A DNA stretch of 25,989 nucleotides from assembly GCA_004562915.1 (NCBI GenBank), contig SFQZ01000035.1, positions 1-25,989 on the forward strand, read 5' to 3'. The notes under the pieces are model-generated. The model was not told the DNA's origin. It worked only from the letters and a program-made list of their open reading frames with translations, and did no database searches. The DNA comes from a bacterium (GTDB taxonomy: Bacteria; Bacillota_A; Clostridia; Lachnospirales; Lachnospiraceae). Below, piece after piece: positions 13,656-21,769 of this stretch (positions are counted from its first letter, which is position 1; every line of letters starts with the position of its first letter). The position numbers and the translations under genes are program-made.

Positions 13656-14678
13656 ATGAAATTTGCAAAAATTGCAAAGAGAGGTCTATGTGTACTTACG
13701 GCTTCTATCCTGGCAATTGGTTCTCTTACCGGATGTTCCGGACAGGATGGAGAGAGTAAAGGAAAGCTGGTAAAGATTGCAGTTTGTGTGTCAGCGCAGA
13801 CACCGGCAGCAGTTGCCCTTGAGGAAGTCTTTAAACCAATGATAGAAGAAAAAACGGGTAATAAATATGATATTCAGATTTATAACTCAAGTGTACTTGG
13901 AAGTGAAAAAGTTACTTATGACTATACAAGGAACGGCATTATTGAGATGTGTGTAGTCGGAACTTCCATGTGGTCAGAAACACCAAAGATGGCTATACCT
14001 GATTTCCCATTTATGTTTCGGGATGTGGAACATGCAAGAAGATGCTATCAGGGAGAACTGGGAGATTATATTGCGGATGATATAGAGGGAAGTCAGCCGG
14101 TACAGCTTCTTTCCTGGCTGCCCAATGGTGCTCGTGTATTTACTTCCAATAAGAAACTGGAAAGTCTGGATGATTTTAAAGGACAGAAATTGAGAATGCC
14201 GAATAACCCGATTCACGTAAAACTGGCGGAAAGTCTTGGAGCCAATGTTGTTATCATGGATATGGGCGAAGTATTTACTGCTCTGGAACAGGGGGTTGCT
14301 GACGGACAGGATAATCCGCTTGCTACAGTTAAGACAGAAGGTTGGTATGAGGTTCAGGATTATGTCTATAACACAAATCATATCATTGCTTCACTGGAAC
14401 TTTTTGCAGGAGATGAATTCTGGAGCAGTATTGACGAAGAAGATCAGGCTATTTTTAAAGAAGCTGCAGCGGAAGCTTCCGATTATGCATGGGATCTGTA
14501 TATTGAGCAGCTGGAATCAGACAAACATTTTATGAAAGATGAGGGACTTACATTTACAGAATTGTCTGAGGAAGACAGAGAGGTTATGCTTGAAAAGATT
14601 CAGCCGGTATATGATTATCTGGAATCTCAGTATGACTGGGTACCGGAAGTCAGAGAAATGGTAGATAGCATTGAATAA
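13656..14678 (+). CDS. TRAP transporter solute-binding lipoprotein, DctP family
   Basis: The 340-residue lipoprotein has a lipobox SLTGC with C27. The mature protein follows the DctP/TAXI-type TRAP binding-protein pattern: an early VSAQTPAAVALEEVFKPMIEEKTG segment, GQKLRMPNNPIH with the conserved Arg (RMP) that grips the ligand carboxylate, and QGVADGQDNPLATVKTEGWYEVQDYVYNTNHI, the family signature. Such proteins bind carboxylate-bearing ligands, in keeping with a sugar acid such as mannonate, gulonate or a uronate. AGGAGG stands before the ATG. The stop codon overlaps the ribosome site of the small permease gene, so the TRAP genes form one operon that continues to uxuA and uxuB. Confidence 0.93.
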   Translation: MKFAKIAKRGLCVLTASILAIGSLTGCSGQDGESKGKLVKIAVCVSAQTPAAVALEEVFKPMIEEKTGNKYDIQIYNSSVLGSEKVTYDYTRNGIIEMCVVGTSMWSETPKMAIPDFPFMFRDVEHARRCYQGELGDYIADDIEGSQPVQLLSWLPNGARVFTSNKKLESLDDFKGQKLRMPNNPIHVKLAESLGANVVIMDMGEVFTALEQGVADGQDNPLATVKTEGWYEVQDYVYNTNHIIASLELFAGDEFWSSIDEEDQAIFKEAAAEASDYAWDLYIEQLESDKHFMKDEGLTFTELSEEDREVMLEKIQPVYDYLESQYDWVPEVREMVDSIE

Positions 14679-14688
14679 GGAGAAGACA

Positions 14689-15288
14689 ATGAATAAGTTA
14701 ATGGATAAGCTGTTTAAGGGAATTGATTACTTTACAGGTATTCTTACCGGTCTTATGGTAGTGTTTGTGTTTCTGAATGTTGTACTTCGTACATTCTTTA
14801 ATTCAGGACTGACCTGGTCAGAAGAACTGTCAAGATATTTGTTTGTATATGTAACTTATATTGGAGCAATCAGCGCTATGCGTGTGAACGGACATCTGGG
14901 AGTAGATACGCTGATTTCCAGAATGAAACCACAGGTTCAGATGGTCATGTATGTGGTTTCCCAGACATTGATCGCAGTTATTATGGGAATTTTGATTCAT
15001 GGTTCTTATAAAATGGTGCTGCAGAATACAGCGTCAAAAACAGCTGCACTGGGGATTCCTTATTCTGTATTGTATTTTGCAGGTATCATCACAGGGGTTT
15101 CCATTGCAATTATGGCAATTGGAAATATAGCTCATGCAGTGACTCATCCGTCAGAGATTTCACAGATTGTTACCATGAGCACTTCTGATGATGATGAAGT
15201 TGCTGCGGAAGCTATGGAAGACGCAGAAAATCTGTCTGATGAAGAGTATGCAAAACGCCTGAGAGAAAAGGAAGAGGGAGGAAAATAA
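14689..15288 (+). CDS. TRAP transporter small membrane subunit, DctQ family
   Basis: The 199-residue protein has four hydrophobic helices (GILTGLMVVFVFLNVVLRTFF; YLFVYVTYIGAISAM; MVMYVVSQTLIAVIMGILIHG; VLYFAGIITGVSIAIMAIG), the DctQ layout, and the typical N-terminal TWSEELSRYLFVY motif. The frame is open from TTG 14671, but AAGGAG at 14677-14682 sits 6 nt before ATG 14689, so that is the start. The C-terminal ~45 residues are charged and cytoplasmic, longer than in many DctQ proteins. It pairs with the large subunit encoded one base after its stop. Confidence 0.92.
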   Translation: MNKLMDKLFKGIDYFTGILTGLMVVFVFLNVVLRTFFNSGLTWSEELSRYLFVYVTYIGAISAMRVNGHLGVDTLISRMKPQVQMVMYVVSQTLIAVIMGILIHGSYKMVLQNTASKTAALGIPYSVLYFAGIITGVSIAIMAIGNIAHAVTHPSEISQIVTMSTSDDDEVAAEAMEDAENLSDEEYAKRLREKEEGGK

Positions 15289-15289
15289 G

Positions 15290-16570
15290 ATGACATTGTT
15301 GGTATTTTTAGGTGCCCTGATCGGCGGTATGCTGATAGGATTACCCATTTGTTTTTCACTGTTATTCAGCGGTGTCTGCATGATGCTGTATCTGAATGGA
15401 TTTAACTCACAGATTTTGTCTCAGAATCTGTTTTCCGGAGCGGATTCTTTCTCCATGATGGCTGTACCGTTCTTTATCATGGCAGGTGAATTCATGAACC
15501 GCGGTGGTATTACCAAGAGAATTGTAAATGCGGCCAATGCTTTGGTTGGTCATGTACGCGGCGGACTTGGTTATGTATCCATTATGGCTATCCTGCTGTT
15601 TGCCAGCATGGTTGGTTCCGCAGTTGCTTCCACAGCAGCACTTGGTGCGATCCTGATTCCTATGATGGTAAGAGCCGGATATAAGAGAGATACCTGTACA
15701 GGACTGATCGCAGCCGGAAATATTCTTTCACCGATCATGCCTCCTTCCGTACCAATGATTATTTTTGGTGTACAGGCAGGGGTATCTGTAACAAAAATGT
15801 TTATGGCTGGTATCGCTCCGGCAATATATCTGTCTGTTGCATTGTGTGTTCTGTGGTTTTTTATCGCAAGAAAACATAATCTCCCGACAGCAAAACGTCA
15901 GAGTAAGAGAGAAATCGCAAAAGCTCTTCTGGATGGATTCTGGGCACTGCTTCTTCCGGTATTTATTCTTGTAGGACTGAGAAGCGGAAAATTCACACCT
16001 ACAGAGGCTGGTGTTATCACGGCGGTTTACGCTCTGGTAATCGGTATGTTTGTTTATAAAGAATTAAAAATATCCATGTTGATGGATTGTCTGGTGTCCG
16101 CAGCAAAATCTTCTTCTGTTATCATGTTCCTGGCAGCAGCGGCAATGGTTTCTTCCTGGCTGATGACTGTAGCAAACATTCCGTCTATTGTTACCGGAAT
16201 TCTGGCACCGTTTATTGCTCATCCTACATTACTGATGCTGATTATCTGTGTCATTGTTCTGCTTGTGGGTACTTCTATGGACGTTACACCGACTATTATG
16301 ATCCTGACACCTGTTTTGCTTCCTGCAATCAAAGCAGCAGGAATCGATCCGGTATATTTCGGACTGGTGTTTATTCTGATGACAGTTCTTGGTCTTCTGA
16401 CACCGCCGGTAGGTACTGTTTTGAATGTGGCATGCAGTGCAGGAAAAATCAATATGGAGAGAATTGTAAAAGCTGTCTGGCCGTTTTTGCTGGCGGAGGT
16501 CATCATTCTGCTGTTGATGGTTTTCTTCCCGGCAATTGTTACGGTTCCGATGAATTTCTTTATGGGTTAA
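15290..16570 (+). CDS. TRAP transporter large membrane subunit, DctM family
   Basis: The 426-residue protein is almost entirely hydrophobic, about 12 helices, the full DctM length. Family features include FFIMAGEFMNRGGITKRIVNAANALVGHVRGGLGYVSI, GAILIPMMVRAGYKRD, NILSPIMPPSVPMIIFG (the PPS hairpin of DctM) and GLLTPPVGTVLNVACSAG near the end. It is the sodium-coupled channel of the TRAP importer. The start follows GGGAGG within the end of the DctQ gene. Confidence 0.95.
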   Translation: MTLLVFLGALIGGMLIGLPICFSLLFSGVCMMLYLNGFNSQILSQNLFSGADSFSMMAVPFFIMAGEFMNRGGITKRIVNAANALVGHVRGGLGYVSIMAILLFASMVGSAVASTAALGAILIPMMVRAGYKRDTCTGLIAAGNILSPIMPPSVPMIIFGVQAGVSVTKMFMAGIAPAIYLSVALCVLWFFIARKHNLPTAKRQSKREIAKALLDGFWALLLPVFILVGLRSGKFTPTEAGVITAVYALVIGMFVYKELKISMLMDCLVSAAKSSSVIMFLAAAAMVSSWLMTVANIPSIVTGILAPFIAHPTLLMLIICVIVLLVGTSMDVTPTIMILTPVLLPAIKAAGIDPVYFGLVFILMTVLGLLTPPVGTVLNVACSAGKINMERIVKAVWPFLLAEVIILLLMVFFPAIVTVPMNFFMG

Positions 16571-16608
16571 TTACAATAATAATATAAAAATCAGGAGGAT
16601 TTTGAACT

Positions 16609-17676
16609 ATGAAAATGACAATGCGCTGGTATGGCAAAGAAAATGATACCGTTACTCTGGAGCAGATTCGCCAGACCTGTTATGTAAAAGGAATTATCAC
16701 AACTCTCTATAATAAAATGCCGGGTGAAGTATGGACACTGGATGAAATCCTGGCAATGAAAAAAGAAGTTGAAGATGCAGGACTTTATCTTGCAGGTATT
16801 GAAAGCGTCAATGTAAGTGATGCAATCAAGACCGGTTCTCCGGAAAGAGATAAAGATATTGCTGCTTATATTGAGACACTGGAGAATCTGGGAAAAGCAG
16901 ATATTCATATGGTATGTTATAATTTTATGCCTGTTTTTGACTGGACAAGAACAGAACTGGACCGTATGAGAGAGGATGGAACTACAGTACTTGCCTACAG
17001 TCAGGATAAGATTGATGGTATGGATCCGGAAAAAATGTTTGCAGCTATCAAAGATGATATGAATGGTGCGGTTATGCCGGGCTGGGAGCCGGAGCGTATG
17101 GCAAAGGTAAAAGAGTTGTTTGAAATGTATAAGGATATTGATGAGGATAAATTGTTTGATAATCTGAAATATTTTCTGGAAGCCATTATGCCGGTTTGTG
17201 ATAAATATGATATTAATATGGCGATTCACCCGGATGATCCGTCATGGAGTGTATTTGGACTGCCACGTATCATTTCCACGCAGCAGAAACTGAAACGTAT
17301 GATGGACATGGTTCCAAATAAACACAATGGTGTTACATTCTGTACAGGTTCCTACGGAACCAATCTGAGCAATGACCTGATTGACACCATTCATATGCTG
17401 AAAGGACGAATTCATTTTGCTCATGTACGTAACCTGCGGTTTAACGATGGTATGCGTGATTTTGAGGAAAGTGCACATCTCAGCGAGGACGGAACTTTTG
17501 ATATGCATGCAATCATGAAAGCACTGTATGAGACAGGATTTGAGGGACCGATTCGCCCGGATCACGGACGTATGATCTGGGGAGAAAAAGCTATGCCAGG
17601 ATATGGTCTGTATGACCGTGCACTGGGAGCCGCTTATTTGTGTGGACTCTGGGAATCTATCAAAAAAGACAATTAA
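16609..17676 (+). CDS. uxuA: mannonate dehydratase
   Basis: The 355-residue protein matches UxuA throughout: it begins MKMTMRWYG, then has TLEQIRQ, GIITTLYNKMPGEVW and GIESVNVSDAIK, and the metal-site residues lie in VTFCTGSYG (C245), HFAHVRN (H272) and RPDHGR (D318, H319). IHPDDPSW (207-213) is the conserved catalytic segment. It converts D-mannonate to 2-keto-3-deoxy-D-gluconate. AGGAGG lies 9 nt before the ATG, and the gene follows DctM by 38 bp in the same direction. The downstream kinase and aldolase (kdgK, eda) are not in the window. Confidence 0.95.
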   Translation: MKMTMRWYGKENDTVTLEQIRQTCYVKGIITTLYNKMPGEVWTLDEILAMKKEVEDAGLYLAGIESVNVSDAIKTGSPERDKDIAAYIETLENLGKADIHMVCYNFMPVFDWTRTELDRMREDGTTVLAYSQDKIDGMDPEKMFAAIKDDMNGAVMPGWEPERMAKVKELFEMYKDIDEDKLFDNLKYFLEAIMPVCDKYDINMAIHPDDPSWSVFGLPRIISTQQKLKRMMDMVPNKHNGVTFCTGSYGTNLSNDLIDTIHMLKGRIHFAHVRNLRFNDGMRDFEESAHLSEDGTFDMHAIMKALYETGFEGPIRPDHGRMIWGEKAMPGYGLYDRALGAAYLCGLWESIKKDN

Positions 17677-17697
17677 TGAATGAAAGTGTGAGAGATT

Positions 17698-19308
17698 ATG
17701 AAGCTGACATTAGATGGTATTAAAAATAAAAAGGAATGGGAAGAGGCAGGCATTGCCCTTCCTTCCTATGACATTGAAAAATTGGTTGAAAATACCAAGA
17801 AGGCTCCTGTTTGGGTACATTTTGGAGCAGGAAATATTTTCCGTATTTTTATCGGAGGTTTGGCAGACACTTTGATTGTTGCAGGAGAGACAGATAAAGG
17901 AATTACCTGTGTGGAAACTTTTGATTTTGATGTGGTGGATAAGATTTATGAACCCTATGATAATCTGGTTCTTGCAGTTACTTTAAAAGCAGATGGTTCT
18001 ACGGACAAAAAAGTTCTGGGTTCTCTGACAGAAGCAATCAAAGCGCAGTCTGGTGTGGCTGAAGAATGGAACCGTCTGAAAGAAATTTTTGTAAATCCGG
18101 GACTTCAGATGATTTCCTTTACAATTACAGAAAAAGGGTATGCACTGAAAGGTGCCGATGGAAATTATTTTCCATTTATTCAGGCTGATATTAATAATGG
18201 ACCTGAAAAACCGGTATCTGCTATGGCAGTAGTCTGTGCACTGCTGTATGAACGATTCAAAGAAAATAAAGCTCCTCTGGCTGTTGTGTCCATGGATAAC
18301 TGTTCTCATAATGGAGAAAAACTGCAGTCTTCTGTACTGACTATGGCAAAAGAATGGCAGGAAAAAGGATATGTGGAAGAAGGATTTGTGGAATATCTGT
18401 CAGACGAAAAACAAGTTTCATTCCCATGGTCTATGATCGATAAGATTACTCCCCGGCCGGCAGAGTCTGTATGTGCAGAACTGGAAAAGACCGGAGTAGA
18501 AGATATTGCACCGGTGATTACATCAAAGAAAACTTATATTGCACCGTTTGTCAATGCAGAAGGACCGCAGTATCTGGTCATTGAAGATAAGTTCCCGAAT
18601 GGCAGACCGGCTTTAGAAAAAGCAGGTGTGTATATGACAGACAGAGATACCGTCAATAAAGTGGAGCGGATGAAGGTGACTACCTGTCTGAATCCTTTGC
18701 ATACCGCTTTGGCTGTGTATGGCTGTATTCTGGGATATACGCTGATTGCGGATGAGATGAAAGATGAACAGCTGAATAAACTGGTTCACCAGATTGGTCC
18801 TGTGGAGGGAATGCCGGTTGTTACAGATCCCGGAATCCTTTCTCCGGCAGAGTTTGTAGATGAAGTCATCAATGTGAGAATTCCGAATCCATTTATGCCG
18901 GATACTCCTCAGCGTATCGCTACGGATACTTCCCAAAAAGTTGGAATTCGTTATGGGGAAACCATCAAATCCTATGTGGCAGCTTATGGGGACGCAAAAA
19001 AACTGACAGCGATTCCACTGGCTATTGCAGGATGGTGTAGATATCTTCTTGGCGTGGATGATGAGGGGAATAAATTCGAGCTTTCTGCAGATCCGATGAT
19101 TCCGGAACTGACGAAGGAACTGGAAGGTATTCAGGTAGGCAGACCGGAAACTTATCAGGGACAGCTGAAAAATATTCTTTCCAATGCAAATATTTTCGGC
19201 AGCAATTTATACGAAGCAGGAATCGGAGAAAAGATTGAAGAAATGTTTGTGGAAGAAATTGCTGGTGTAGGTGCGGTGAGAAAAACACTGGAAAAATATG
19301 TGAAATAG
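17698..19308 (+). CDS. uxuB: D-fructuronate reductase / mannonate oxidoreductase (mannitol dehydrogenase family)
   Basis: The 536-residue long-chain polyol dehydrogenase has an N-terminal NAD-binding part (VWVHFGAGNIFRIF, 38-51) and a C-terminal catalytic helical domain. SMDNCSHNGEKL (198-209), SMIDKITPRP (245-254) and MKVTTCLNPLHTALAV carry the family blocks. The catalytic lysine, asparagine and histidine would be K326, N332 and H335: one residue more between K and N than the classic K-x4-N-x2-H of mannitol dehydrogenases. In the uxu context it interconverts D-fructuronate and D-mannonate, feeding UxuA. The length is a little above E. coli UxuB. It follows uxuA by 21 bp and is the last gene before a terminator. 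D-tagaturonate reductase activity (UxaB-like) is a less likely alternative. Confidence 0.9.
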   Translation: MKLTLDGIKNKKEWEEAGIALPSYDIEKLVENTKKAPVWVHFGAGNIFRIFIGGLADTLIVAGETDKGITCVETFDFDVVDKIYEPYDNLVLAVTLKADGSTDKKVLGSLTEAIKAQSGVAEEWNRLKEIFVNPGLQMISFTITEKGYALKGADGNYFPFIQADINNGPEKPVSAMAVVCALLYERFKENKAPLAVVSMDNCSHNGEKLQSSVLTMAKEWQEKGYVEEGFVEYLSDEKQVSFPWSMIDKITPRPAESVCAELEKTGVEDIAPVITSKKTYIAPFVNAEGPQYLVIEDKFPNGRPALEKAGVYMTDRDTVNKVERMKVTTCLNPLHTALAVYGCILGYTLIADEMKDEQLNKLVHQIGPVEGMPVVTDPGILSPAEFVDEVINVRIPNPFMPDTPQRIATDTSQKVGIRYGETIKSYVAAYGDAKKLTAIPLAIAGWCRYLLGVDDEGNKFELSADPMIPELTKELEGIQVGRPETYQGQLKNILSNANIFGSNLYEAGIGEKIEEMFVEEIAGVGAVRKTLEKYVK

Positions 19309-19326
19309 AATATAGAAGTAGCAGAG

Positions 19327-19362
19327 ATTCCCCGGGGAAAATAAAATCCCCGGGGAATTTTT
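19327..19362 (+). terminator. intrinsic terminator of the TRAP-uxuAB operon
   Basis: A perfect 12-bp stem pairs ATTCCCCGGGGA (19327-19338) with 19347-19358 around an 8-nt loop, followed by a T-run. It closes the TRAP-uxuA-uxuB operon. Confidence 0.93.
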
Positions 19363-19528
19363 ATATACAAAACGGACACATTCTCCTGTAAAATATGTCT
19401 ATCTAAAAATGGGAATCTTTTATAGAATATAAAATAGAGATGAAGGACGGCAGCATCCTATATGTATTTTGCCGCATATAATTTCCGAAAGCAGGAAAAC
19501 AAGATGAGCAAAACGGAGGATTCGGAGG

Positions 19529-20443
19529 ATGAATAATATTATTGAGATTGATCATTTGAGCAAGACATTTGGAGAGGTGAAAGCAGTACAGGATCTTAGT
19601 TTTCGTGTGAAAGAGGGAGAGCTGTTTGCTTTTCTTGGTGTAAATGGAGCAGGAAAATCTACCACTATCAACATTATGTGCGGACAGCTTGCTAAGAATA
19701 CGGGCAGTGTACATATCGGGGGTGTTGATCTTGATAAAGACCCTGACAGCATTAAACGCAGCCTGGGTGTAGTATTTCAAAATTCTGTTCTGGACAAAGA
19801 TCTTTCTGTGAGGGATAACCTGCAGAGCCGGGCGGCACTGTATGGTATCTTTGGAAATGCCTTTAAAGAGCGATTGACGGAACTGGCAAATTTGCTGGAA
19901 TTTGAGGATTTACTGAAACGCACGGTAGGAAAACTTTCCGGCGGACAAAGACGGCGAATCGATATTGCCCGGGCATTGCTGCACAGACCGAAAATCCTGA
20001 TACTTGATGAACCGACCACCGGTCTTGATCCTCAGACCAGAAATATTTTATGGAAGGTTGTGGGAGATCTGCGAAAGAATGAAGGAATGACGGTGTTTCT
20101 TACTACTCATTATATGGAAGAAGCTGCCGATGCAGATTATGTAGTGATTCTGGACAGCGGCAAAATTGTTGCCGAGGGGACACCATTGACATTGAAAAAT
20201 ACTTATACAGGAGACTTTATTACTATTTACGGAGCAGAAGAGGATCAGATCAGAAAGCTGGGTGCACCTTATAAGACTATCCGGGATGCTTATCGTATAT
20301 CAGTACCCAACACTGCAGAAGCCACAAAGCTGATTTTACAATATCCGGAATTATTCAGGGATTATGAGATCACCAAGGGGAAAATGGATGATGTTTTCCT
20401 GTCGGTAACCGGTAAAAAATTAGTGGGAGGTGCGGAAAAATGA
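19529..20443 (+). CDS. ABC-2 type transporter ATP-binding protein (DrrA-like)
   Basis: The 304-residue ATPase has Walker A GVNGAGKST (37-45), signature KLSGGQRRRIDIARALL (135-151), Walker B ILILDEPTTGLDP and the H-loop TTHYMEEA. The remaining ~90 residues form the C-terminal part typical of exporter ATPases of the drug/antibiotic (DrrA/CcmA) group. GGAGGATTCGGAGG precedes the ATG, giving a doubled, strong ribosome site. The stop overlaps the permease start (ATGA). It energises export or flipping of an unknown molecule, and no biosynthetic genes nearby indicate which. Confidence 0.93.
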   Translation: MNNIIEIDHLSKTFGEVKAVQDLSFRVKEGELFAFLGVNGAGKSTTINIMCGQLAKNTGSVHIGGVDLDKDPDSIKRSLGVVFQNSVLDKDLSVRDNLQSRAALYGIFGNAFKERLTELANLLEFEDLLKRTVGKLSGGQRRRIDIARALLHRPKILILDEPTTGLDPQTRNILWKVVGDLRKNEGMTVFLTTHYMEEAADADYVVILDSGKIVAEGTPLTLKNTYTGDFITIYGAEEDQIRKLGAPYKTIRDAYRISVPNTAEATKLILQYPELFRDYEITKGKMDDVFLSVTGKKLVGGAEK

Positions 20444-21360
20444 AGATTATGAGAAGTGGTGCTTTGATTTCTTCTCTTATGAAACGTAATATCAAACTGT
20501 ATTTTAAGGATAAAGGAATGTTCTTCACTTCATTGATCACCCCTTTGATTCTTTTGGTATTGTACGGTACTTTTTTGAGCAATGTCTATGAAGATACGTT
20601 TTGTAGTGCTCTTGAGTCGGCAGGTGCAACAGTATCTGACAAACTGATCGGAGGATGTGTCGGCGGAGAATTGGTCTCTTCTCTGCTGGCGGTAAGCTGT
20701 GTGACAGTAGCATTCTGCTCCAATCTTCTTATGGTGCAGGATAAGATTACCGGTGCTCGCAGGGATATTACGATTGCGCCTGTAAAAATCAGTACATTAG
20801 CTCTGAGTTATTACCTGTCTACTTTGCTTTCCACTTTGCTGTTTTGCTTTATTGCTACAGGAGTATGTCTTGAATATCTGGCTTATGTGGGATGGTATCT
20901 GACTGCCGGAGATGTAGCAAACGTGTTTCTGGATGTGGTTTTACTGGTGTTGTTCGGTACGGCTCTGTCTTCCTGTGTGAATTTTCCATTATCCACTCAA
21001 GGACAGGCTTCAGCGGTTGGCACCATCGTCAGTGCAGGATACGGTTTTGTCTGTGGAGCCTATATGCCAATCTCTCAGTTTTCCGATGGATTGCAGAAGG
21101 TTATTTCTTTTCTGCCGGGAACTTACGGAACGTCCCTCCTGCGCAACCATGCTCTGAGAGGTGTCTTTGAAGAAATGAGTAATCAAGGTTTTCCGGATGA
21201 GGTAGTGGAAGCCATCCGTGACAGTGTAGACTGTAATCTGTATTTTTTCGGAGATAAAGTTGCGTTGAGCAATATGTATATGATTCTCATTATCGCTATC
21301 TTGATTGCTGTTGCAATCTATGTTGCAATGAATGTAATGATTGATAAAAGACGGAAATAG
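20440..21360 (+). CDS. ABC-2 type transporter permease
   Basis: The 306-residue protein has a short cytoplasmic N-terminus (LMKRNIKLYFKDKGMFF), then about six membrane helices (FTSLITPLILLVLYGTFLSNVY; SLLAVSCVTVAFCSNLLMV; LSTLLSTLLFCFIATGVCLEYLA; VLLVLFGTALSSCVNF; AVGTIVSAGYGFVCGAYM; MYMILIIAILIAVAIYVAM). The LPGTYGTSLLRNHALRG segment is common in ABC2_membrane permeases. It is coupled to the ATPase gene by a 4-bp overlap and forms the membrane part of the exporter. The transported substrate is unknown. Confidence 0.9.
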   Translation: MKIMRSGALISSLMKRNIKLYFKDKGMFFTSLITPLILLVLYGTFLSNVYEDTFCSALESAGATVSDKLIGGCVGGELVSSLLAVSCVTVAFCSNLLMVQDKITGARRDITIAPVKISTLALSYYLSTLLSTLLFCFIATGVCLEYLAYVGWYLTAGDVANVFLDVVLLVLFGTALSSCVNFPLSTQGQASAVGTIVSAGYGFVCGAYMPISQFSDGLQKVISFLPGTYGTSLLRNHALRGVFEEMSNQGFPDEVVEAIRDSVDCNLYFFGDKVALSNMYMILIIAILIAVAIYVAMNVMIDKRRK

Positions 21361-21374
21361 GAGGAATAACGGAT

Positions 21375-21686
21375 ATGAAAGAGTTTGTAACGGCTGCTCT
21401 GCCCTGGGTGTTGGTGGGAATTGTATTGGCTTTATTGGCGGTGAATTGTGGCATGGAGAAGCAGAAAGATGAGAAAAAGAGCGCATCCATTACAGTAGGA
21501 GCAGGATTAGGTTTGTTGTTGGGTGTAGCATTGAACAGCTGTGGTCTATGGGATAACCATGCTCTGGGACTAGCAATCGGACCACTGTGGGGAATGGCGT
21601 TAGCTGCTATGTATCGAAGTAAGGATACGCCAAAGGATGAAAATATAGACAGTATACAACAGGAGAAGAATTGGGAAGATGAATAA
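21375..21686 (+). CDS. small two-helix membrane protein of unknown function
   Basis: The 103-residue protein has a first membrane helix (FVTAALPWVLVGIVLALLAVNCG, about 4-26), a short lysine/glutamate-rich loop, a second hydrophobic section (SITVGAGLGLLLGVALNSC ... ALGLAIGPLWGMALAAMY, about 38-81) and a charged acidic tail. AGGAGG stands before the ATG, and the gene starts 14 bp after the permease stop, so it is probably the third gene of the exporter operon. I do not recognise the family. An accessory or immunity-type protein for the exporter is conceivable but not shown. Confidence 0.75.
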   Translation: MKEFVTAALPWVLVGIVLALLAVNCGMEKQKDEKKSASITVGAGLGLLLGVALNSCGLWDNHALGLAIGPLWGMALAAMYRSKDTPKDENIDSIQQEKNWEDE

Positions 21687-21725
21687 CTTCTCGGAATCTC
21701 AATGAATGAGATTCCGAGAAGTTAT
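21683..21725. repeat. 19-bp perfect stem-loop without a T-tract
   Basis: Arms 21683-21701 and 21707-21725 are fully complementary (core CTTCTCGGAATCTCA) around a 5-nt loop. The stem begins at the stop codon of the small membrane protein gene. Neither strand shows a T-run at its exit, so it is not a textbook intrinsic terminator. It separates the exporter operon from the convergent hydrolase gene. Confidence 0.85.
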
Positions 21726-21769
21726 ATGAGTAAAAGGGAGGAAATATTGTATTAAGAAATAATGATGCC

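Noticed and set aside
14671..14688. TTG start giving a longer DctQ protein
   Set aside because: AAGGAG at 14677-14682 lies inside that extension and serves ATG 14689.
16087..16587. A 166-codon plus-strand open frame
   Set aside because: It is an out-of-frame reading inside the dctM-type gene; the Ser/Tyr/Cys-rich product is not protein-like.
16591..17229. A 212-codon minus-strand open frame
   Set aside because: It is the complement of uxuA; the product is His/Ile/Phe-rich without domain features.
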